From DASPOJ01 sp050014395 (lineage in GTDB: Bacteria > Acidobacteriota > Terriglobia > Acidiferrales > UBA7541), in assembly GCA_050014395.1 (NCBI GenBank), contig JBEKDK010000016.1:1-64000 (forward strand): a stretch of DNA of 64,000 nucleotides. The letters are read 5' to 3'. The notes below the pieces were generated by a model. It saw only the letters and a program-made list of their open reading frames with translations, was not told where the DNA came from and did not search any database. The translations under genes were made by a program, and so were the position numbers. Numbering within the stretch: position 1 is the first letter of the stretch; each line of letters begins with the position of its first letter. This document shows, in pieces, positions 59,482 to 64,000 of this stretch.

Positions 59482-60201
59482 TTACGGCTTCTGCGTGGGC
59501 CTCATAAGCACTTCACTTACAAAGCTTTGTGGCGCTTGCGTCACGAGCATGGCCACCGCGTGGGCCACATCGGCTGGCTGAAGCATCTTCGATAGGTCCT
59601 TGCCGGAGTGCGGGCCAAAGTCGGTGTGAACCGAGCCTGGACAGACCACGCTGACGCGGATGCCGAAGGCGCGAAGGTCCTCCGCGAGGCAAAAGCTGAA
59701 CCCTTGCAGACCCCACTTGGAGGCGCAATACACGGCGCCATTGGCGAAGGCGTTCTTGCCGGCAAGCGAGCTGATGTTGATGATGTGACCGCTGCGACGC
59801 TCGATCATTCGGGGCGCGACAGCTCGGCAAACCAGGAACACGCCCTTGAGGTTCGTATCCAGGACTCGGTCCCAATCCTCCTCGCTGGCGTTTTGGCCGG
59901 GGCCGAAAAGGCCGATGCCAGCGTTATTGACGACGATGTCCAACGGGCCAAGGGTGCGCTCGACTTGCGCCACGAGACGCGTCACGTCGTCACCTTTGCC
60001 AACGTCCGCGGGCACGGGCAGCACCGCGATGCCTTCATCGCGCAGAATAGCGGCGGATTCTTCCAGACGCCGGCGATCGCGCGCGCAGATCGCGACCTTC
60101 GCTCCCATCGAGCCGAGCCGCCTCGCAACGGCCAGGCCGATGCCGCGACTGCCTCCGGTTACAAGAGCAATTTGTCCTGCGAGAGATGCTTGGCTATCCA
60201 T
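59482..60201 (-). CDS. Short-chain dehydrogenase/reductase (SDR)
   Basis: 239 residues; AGGAG before the ATG. Classical SDR: cofactor loop TGGSRGIGLAVA (about 15-26), NNAGIGLFG, catalytic Ser in INISSL (about 140-145) and YCASKWG (YxxxK, Tyr/Lys). Resembles FabG-type 3-oxoacyl reductases but lies outside a fatty-acid cluster, so the substrate is not predicted. It ends 9 bases before the MarR promoter's -35, and the two genes are co-directional. Confidence 0.9.
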   Translation of the reverse strand: MDSQASLAGQIALVTGGSRGIGLAVARRLGSMGAKVAICARDRRRLEESAAILRDEGIAVLPVPADVGKGDDVTRLVAQVERTLGPLDIVVNNAGIGLFGPGQNASEEDWDRVLDTNLKGVFLVCRAVAPRMIERRSGHIINISSLAGKNAFANGAVYCASKWGLQGFSFCLAEDLRAFGIRVSVVCPGSVHTDFGPHSGKDLSKMLQPADVAHAVAMLVTQAPQSFVSEVLMRPTQKP

Positions 60202-60439
60202 TGGAGGCTCCTAGTGATCGAGATCTGAGAATCGAAAGATGTTCGCGAAAATCCATTCGTGCGCGCTGCCCCGCGCGGCGCGCTTGCGTGTCACAAAAGC
60301 CAGTGGAACTTTCGCGGCGACCTTGGTGGCCCCACGACACAAAACGACATCTTATCATCTGCGGGGTGTGAGACCGACGCTCGGCAAGACAGGTGCGCCG
60401 AGGACACTCCAGCAAGTTGCCGCCGAGGACAAAGCGGCC

Positions 60440-60468
60440 TTGCACCGGGAGTGCGGATTCCCTATAAT
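60440..60468 (+). promoter_or_regulatory. Sigma-70 promoter for the secreted TPR-like protein
   Basis: TTGCAC, a 17-base spacer and a perfect TATAAT (60463-60468). Predicted start near 60475, leaving a leader of about 88 bases with a hairpin (60520-60541). Confidence 0.65.
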
Positions 60469-60519
60469 TCCGCTTCCCTAATGGGTACGAGGCGCAATCC
60501 TGGATTTCGAAGCTTGAAA

Positions 60520-60541
60520 CGGCGGAAGAACGATTCCGCCG
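60520..60541 (+). other. Leader hairpin upstream of the TPR-like gene
   Basis: CGGCGGAA, loop GAACGA, TTCCGCCG: an 8-pair stem just before the ribosome site (GGGGAGAAAAG). No U-run follows, so not a terminator on this strand. Could protect the mRNA or modulate translation. Confidence 0.4.
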
Positions 60542-60562
60542 CTTAGAGAGTGGGGAGAAAAG

Positions 60563-61933
60563 ATGAAGCGAAATTGGAATCAAGGCGAAGCCGGACTCGC
60601 ATGCGCGCTGCTGCTCTTGTGCGCGGCGGGCGTCGCCGCAAGACCGGCGCAGACCCAAAGCCAACCGTCAGCGACACCGGCGCAACAAGCGGCGCCGGCT
60701 CCCACGCTCGCGGAATACAATGCGGAGCAGGCCGCCGCGACCGACACCGATCCGCAACAGCGCATCAAGGACTTGGACGATTTCGTCGCGAAGTTTCCGA
60801 ACTCGACGTACATGCCCTACGTCTACAGCGTCTACTACAAAACCTACAACCAACTGAAGAATTATCCCAAGGTGATCGAATACGCCGATCGCGAGGTTGC
60901 CCTGGGAAATAAAGTGGACGCCGGAACGCGTTTTCAGGCGCTGTACCTGAGAACGCTGGCGTTCAATTACTCGTTCAGTGAAAAGGATCCGAACGCCAAG
61001 GACGAAGCGACGCAAGAGCTGCAGGCGGCGCAGGCGGGATTGGCCGTGCTGGATCAAGTCCCCAAGCCGGCAAATCAGACCGACGATCAGTGGGCGCAAA
61101 ACAAAAAGGGCCCGACGACGCTGTTCAACTACACGGCGGGCATGGCTTCGATTGCGTTGAAGGATTATCCGTCAGCAGTGACTTTCTTCAAGGCCGCGCT
61201 CGCAGCGACGCCGAACGATTCCGCAACGTATTTCCATCTCGGCGTGGCCTATCTGCAGATGAGCCCGCCGCAAAGTTTGGATGGTTTCTGGTCGCTGGCG
61301 CGCGCGGTGGCTCTGAAGGGTCCGGGGCAATCGCAGGTGCAGGCGTATCTAACATCGCAGATTCAGAATTATCAAGGGGGGTCTGTCTGCGACAATCTTG
61401 TGACCGATCAGGTGAACGAACTGATCACGCTGGCCGGAACGACGACTGATCGCCCGGCGACCTATATGCTCCCCAGCGCAGCGGATCTGACCAAGGCGCA
61501 GCAAGATACCACCAACTTCATTCCCTGGCTGAAAGAAGGCGGGGATCACGGCAAGCTTATGTGGCTGGCGACGTGCGGCTCAGTGTTCCCCAATGTCGCG
61601 GTCGAGGTGCTGGAAGTTGTGCCGGGTGACGGCGACAACTCAACGCTCAATGTCTATCGGCCGGCCGCGAGCGATCCGGACGCGGCGGAAAAGGAAATGG
61701 AAGCGGCGACCGAGCCCAACATGGCAGTGCACGTCGTCGGCCAGCCGGAAGTGCGAAAGTTGCAAAAGGGCGACGGCGTGCGGTTCACGGGCACGCTGAA
61801 TGGATACACGCAGACTCCTTTTCTGCTTACCTGGGACAATGCCAAGGTCAACGCCGAAGACATTCCCACGGAGAAAGCGGCGCCCGGCGCTCATCATCCC
61901 GCGCACAAACCTGCCGCTCCGCCCAGCCATTAG
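60563..61933 (+). CDS. Secreted TPR-like repeat protein of unknown function
   Basis: 456 residues; GGGGAGAAAAG before the ATG. Signal peptide about 1-27 (LACALLLLCAAGVAARPAQT). Helical repeats follow: residues about 55-120 (RIKDLDDFVAKFPNSTYMPY, a TPR/OmpR-exporter-like outer-lipoprotein pattern, then KNYPKVIEYADREVALG) and about 185-245 (YTAGMASIALKDYPSAVTFF, ATPNDSATYFHLGVAYLQM). A beta-rich C-terminal domain (about 335-430) ends in a His/Pro/Ala-rich tail. Related proteins are widespread in Acidobacteriota; no enzymatic motif is seen. It has its own promoter and a strong terminator, so it is a single-gene unit. Confidence 0.75.
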   Translation: MKRNWNQGEAGLACALLLLCAAGVAARPAQTQSQPSATPAQQAAPAPTLAEYNAEQAAATDTDPQQRIKDLDDFVAKFPNSTYMPYVYSVYYKTYNQLKNYPKVIEYADREVALGNKVDAGTRFQALYLRTLAFNYSFSEKDPNAKDEATQELQAAQAGLAVLDQVPKPANQTDDQWAQNKKGPTTLFNYTAGMASIALKDYPSAVTFFKAALAATPNDSATYFHLGVAYLQMSPPQSLDGFWSLARAVALKGPGQSQVQAYLTSQIQNYQGGSVCDNLVTDQVNELITLAGTTTDRPATYMLPSAADLTKAQQDTTNFIPWLKEGGDHGKLMWLATCGSVFPNVAVEVLEVVPGDGDNSTLNVYRPAASDPDAAEKEMEAATEPNMAVHVVGQPEVRKLQKGDGVRFTGTLNGYTQTPFLLTWDNAKVNAEDIPTEKAAPGAHHPAHKPAAPPSH

Positions 61934-61957
61934 GGCATCGGCAATTTGATTTTTCAG

Positions 61958-61992
61958 AGCGGCCCGGGATTTTCCGGGCCGCTTCCTTTTTT
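61958..61992 (+). terminator. Strong rho-independent terminator
   Basis: AGCGGCCCGG, loop GATTTT, CCGGGCCGCT, then TCCTTTTTT: a perfect 10-pair GC-rich stem and T-run, 25 bases after the stop of the TPR-like gene. Confidence 0.92.
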
Positions 61993-62015
61993 GCGCGGAA
62001 AGAGAAGAGCGGATC

Positions 62016-62237
62016 TCAGATTTGATGCCGGGAATGTTGGTCAAGCTTATAGAGCCCGATTTTGCGGCTCAGGGTGTTGCGATGAATGCCGAGCAAACGA
62101 GCGGCGCGCGATTGATTGCCATTGGAACGATCGAGCGCGCGCTTGATGAAGCGCTTCTCAAATTCATTCACGGCTTCGCCGAACAGAATCCCGCGGTCCA
62201 CCATTTGGCCGACCAGCGATTCGAGTTGATCTCTCAC
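62016..62237 (-). CDS. Fis-type helix-turn-helix protein
   Basis: 73 residues from a GTG at 62237 (GGAG about 9 bases upstream). It consists of one domain, the Fis-type C-terminal HTH of NtrC-like regulators: EFEKRFIKRALDRSNGNQSR then AARLLGIHRNTLSRKIGLY. No AAA+ or receiver domain, so it is a stand-alone DNA-binding or nucleoid-associated protein, like bacterial Fis. Same strand as, and 23 bases after, purC, so probably co-transcribed. Confidence 0.85.
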   Translation of the reverse strand: MRDQLESLVGQMVDRGILFGEAVNEFEKRFIKRALDRSNGNQSRAARLLGIHRNTLSRKIGLYKLDQHSRHQI

Positions 62238-62260
62238 GTGTGCACGCTCCGCAGGGAAAT

Positions 62261-63157
62261 TCAGGGTCCCGTGTGGTCAAGGTCGTGGCCCGCGAGCAGC
62301 CGGTAAGCTTCGCGATACTTATCCCGCGTCCCACGGACCACGTCGGCGGGAAGCTCGGGACCCGGCGGCTGCTTGTTCCAGCCGATGCGTTCGAGATAAT
62401 CGCGCACGTACTGCTTGTCGAACGAAGGCTGCGGCCGGCCGGGCGCGTAACCTTCGGCAGGCCAGAAGCGCGAAGAATCCGGCGTCAGCGCTTCGTCGAT
62501 CCAGATCAGTTCACCGCCAGATAAGCCAAACTCAAATTTCGTATCGGCCAGCAAGATTCCGCGCGGGGCGGCGTATTCGGCTGCGCGGCGATAGATCTCG
62601 ATGCTGATCGTGCGCACGCGCTCGGCCAGTTCACCGCCGATCTGGCACACGACGTCATCGAACGGAATATTCTGATCGTGGCCCTGTGTGGCCTTGGTTG
62701 AAGGCGTGAAAAGCGGCTGCGGCAATTTTTCCGATTCGCCCAGGCCGGCGGGCAGCGGAATGCCGCAAACTTTGCCGGTCGCGCGATAGTCCTTCCAGCC
62801 GCTGCCGACCAGGTATCCTCGCACAACGCATTCAATCGGAAGGGGCTGCGTCTTGAGGCAGAGCATCGATCGACCGTCGAGTTGATCGCGCTGGCCCGCC
62901 AATTCTGGCGGAAGATTCTGGTCCGCCAAAACGTGATTGGGGATCACGTCGGCGAGCCGATCGAACCAAAACCGCGAAAGCTGCGTGAGGACGCGGCCCT
63001 TGTCCGGAATCGGCGTCGGCAGAACAACATCGAAGGCTGAGAGCCGATCGGTGGCGACCAGAAGCAGGCGCCCGCCGACTTCATAGATGTCACGCACCTT
63101 CCCGCGCGAAAGAAGCTTCGCACCGGCAAGATTCGTTTCCCAGACGACGGCGCTCAT
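62261..63157 (-). CDS. purC: Phosphoribosylaminoimidazole-succinocarboxamide synthase
   Basis: 298 residues from the ATG at 63157 (the frame opens earlier at a TTG, but those residues are not family-like). Ligates aspartate to CAIR in purine synthesis. ATP-grasp-like SAICAR synthetase: GKVRDIYEVGGRLLLVATDR, LSAFDVVLPTPIPDKG, PIECVVRGYLVGSGWKDYRA, DTKFEFGLSGGELIWIDE, PDSSRFWP. About 60 residues longer than E. coli PurC, as in the yeast-like type. The ribosome site is weak. Confidence 0.94.
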   Translation of the reverse strand: MSAVVWETNLAGAKLLSRGKVRDIYEVGGRLLLVATDRLSAFDVVLPTPIPDKGRVLTQLSRFWFDRLADVIPNHVLADQNLPPELAGQRDQLDGRSMLCLKTQPLPIECVVRGYLVGSGWKDYRATGKVCGIPLPAGLGESEKLPQPLFTPSTKATQGHDQNIPFDDVVCQIGGELAERVRTISIEIYRRAAEYAAPRGILLADTKFEFGLSGGELIWIDEALTPDSSRFWPAEGYAPGRPQPSFDKQYVRDYLERIGWNKQPPGPELPADVVRGTRDKYREAYRLLAGHDLDHTGP

Positions 63158-63328
63158 AGAAGGAGAAGCCAAAGGCGTTCCGGTTCCTTTTGGAGGCGCC
63201 CATTCTAGCGCGAGGCGAGAAGAAGTCAAACCAATCTGCTGTGGAAACCTGTGAGTACCTGTGGATGATTTCTGGCCACGACGATTGGAATTCTCGCCGG
63301 CGCGGAGTGCGCGCCGCGATCGAGAGCG

Positions 63329-64000
63329 CTATGCGGCGTTGGCTGCGGCCGCGGCGACCTGCTGCTGCTCGGCCGGCTCGTCCCACCGAACCGAAACCAG
63401 TTTCGAGACGCCGGGCTCCTGCATCGTGACGCCATAGAGCACCGACGCCATCTCCATTGTGCGCCGGTTGTGCGTGACGACGATGAACTGCGTGCCCGCA
63501 CCCATCTCGTGGATCATTTGCGTGAAGCGGCCGACGTTGGATTCATCGAGCGGCGCATCCACTTCGTCCAGGATGCAGAACGGGCTCGGTTGATAACGAA
63601 ACACCGCGATCAGCAGCGCGATGGCCGTGAGCGCTTTTTCGCCGCCGGAAAGCAGCAGCACATTCTGCAGACGCTTGCCCGGGGGTTGCGCCGCCACGTC
63701 AATTCCCGCTTCGCCGCTGCTATCGGGCTCCGATAGCCGCATCTCGCCTGTGCCGCCGCCGAATAACGTGTGGAACGCGGTGGCGAAGTGCGCGTTGATG
63801 GCGTGGAACGCTTCCTCAAATTTCTGCCGGCACACTAGATCGAGTTCGGTGATGGCCTGCTGCGTATCGGTGATGGATTGCAACAGGTCGTCGCGCTCGC
63901 GCGAAAGGAACGTGAAGCGCTGCTCACACTCGTTGTATTCGTCGAGCGCCATCATGTTGATCGGGCCCATGGATTCGATGCGCATCTTGAGTTCGTGATA
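63329..64000 (-). CDS. smc: Chromosome segregation protein SMC, C-terminal part (cut by window edge)
   Basis: 224 codons up to the window edge; the N-terminal ATPase half, hinge and coiled coils are outside. What remains is the end of a coiled coil (MGPINMMALDEYNECEQRFT, RDDLLQSITDTQQ) and the C-lobe ATPase: signature LLLSGGEKALTAIALLIAV, Walker B PFCILDEVDAPLDESN, and the D-loop/switch region FIVVTHNRRTMEMAS, ending in an Ala-rich tail. SMC compacts and aligns chromosomes. Separated from purC by 171 bases, same strand. Confidence 0.93.
   Translation of the reverse strand, partial: YHELKMRIESMGPINMMALDEYNECEQRFTFLSRERDDLLQSITDTQQAITELDLVCRQKFEEAFHAINAHFATAFHTLFGGGTGEMRLSEPDSSGEAGIDVAAQPPGKRLQNVLLLSGGEKALTAIALLIAVFRYQPSPFCILDEVDAPLDESNVGRFTQMIHEMGAGTQFIVVTHNRRTMEMASVLYGVTMQEPGVSKLVSVRWDEPAEQQQVAAAAANAA

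Larger units (their letters stand above)
60202..60562. other. Divergent intergenic region, SDR / secreted TPR-like protein
   Basis: 361 bases. Holds the promoter at 60440-60468 and a leader hairpin at 60520-60541 for the downstream gene. SDR promoter not located. No small gene is convincing. Confidence 0.5.

Noticed and set aside
1..64000. CRISPR arrays, insertion sequences, prophage, rRNA operons
   Set aside because: Looked for and not seen: no regularly spaced repeats, no transposase or integrase motifs, no rRNA-like sequence.

Overview
The window is ordinary, gene-dense bacterial chromosome, GC-rich, with features typical of Acidobacteriota (Terriglobia/Koribacter-like, probably uncultured or soil-derived). 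Evidence for this: a TonB-dependent receptor with an N-terminal carboxypeptidase-regulatory domain, an 'orphan duplicated' MacB-like permease paired with a PadR regulator, a DUF4382/DUF5666-type lipoprotein, an acidobacterial winged-helix-like N-terminal domain on a malectin protein, and an LptC/LptA fusion next to lptB-rpoN-rapZ. I see no phage, insertion sequence, CRISPR array or rRNA.

Layout. 1-3.8 kb: 5' end of a TonB receptor, a ROK repressor with an operator-like repeat, and a membrane-spanning malectin protein. 4-11.5 kb: tRNA-Arg, a small secreted protein, an MscS channel, and a two-gene signalling operon (large hybrid kinase plus REC-GGDEF cyclase). 11.7-15.3 kb: lysine/diaminopimelate operon (M20 desuccinylase-dapB-dapA-dapD). 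15.7-18.2 kb: a B12-type radical SAM protein facing an outer-membrane protein. 18.3-21.4 kb: a two-gene encapsulin operon, with a Family 2A shell followed by a cysteine desulfurase carrying a ~250-residue cargo extension and then a strong terminator. 21.6-27.7 kb: GlsB-like, TonB-like, tRNA-Cys, galT, YraN, class III aminotransferase, cysS. 27.9-29.7 kb: a GGDEF-EAL protein whose 5' end looks rearranged. 29.9-32.3 kb: a minimal bacterial-microcompartment pair, one BMC hexamer shell gene plus one CoA-acylating aldehyde dehydrogenase with an unusual tail.

32.4-43.9 kb is a long co-directional housekeeping run: lptC/A-lptB-rpoN-rapZ, msbA-like, yicC-gmk-rpoZ-coaBC-udg. It covers LPS export, sigma-54, nucleotide and CoA metabolism and DNA repair. 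44.4-50 kb is accessory: WD40 protein, alpha/beta hydrolase, a small unannotated gene, a polytopic membrane protein, and a DUF4382 lipoprotein. 50.2-55 kb: priA, site-2 protease, HU/IHF, dcd. 55-60.2 kb: MacB-like permease/PadR, nitroreductase, MarR, SDR. The PadR and MarR promoters each overlap a clear inverted repeat. 60.5-64 kb: secreted TPR-like protein with promoter and terminator, Fis-type HTH, purC, and the C-terminal part of an SMC protein cut by the window edge.

The most notable systems are two different protein compartments about 10 kb apart: an encapsulin loaded with a cysteine desulfurase, and a stripped-down BMC locus with an aldehyde dehydrogenase. Functions are read from motifs and gene order only; no database search was run.
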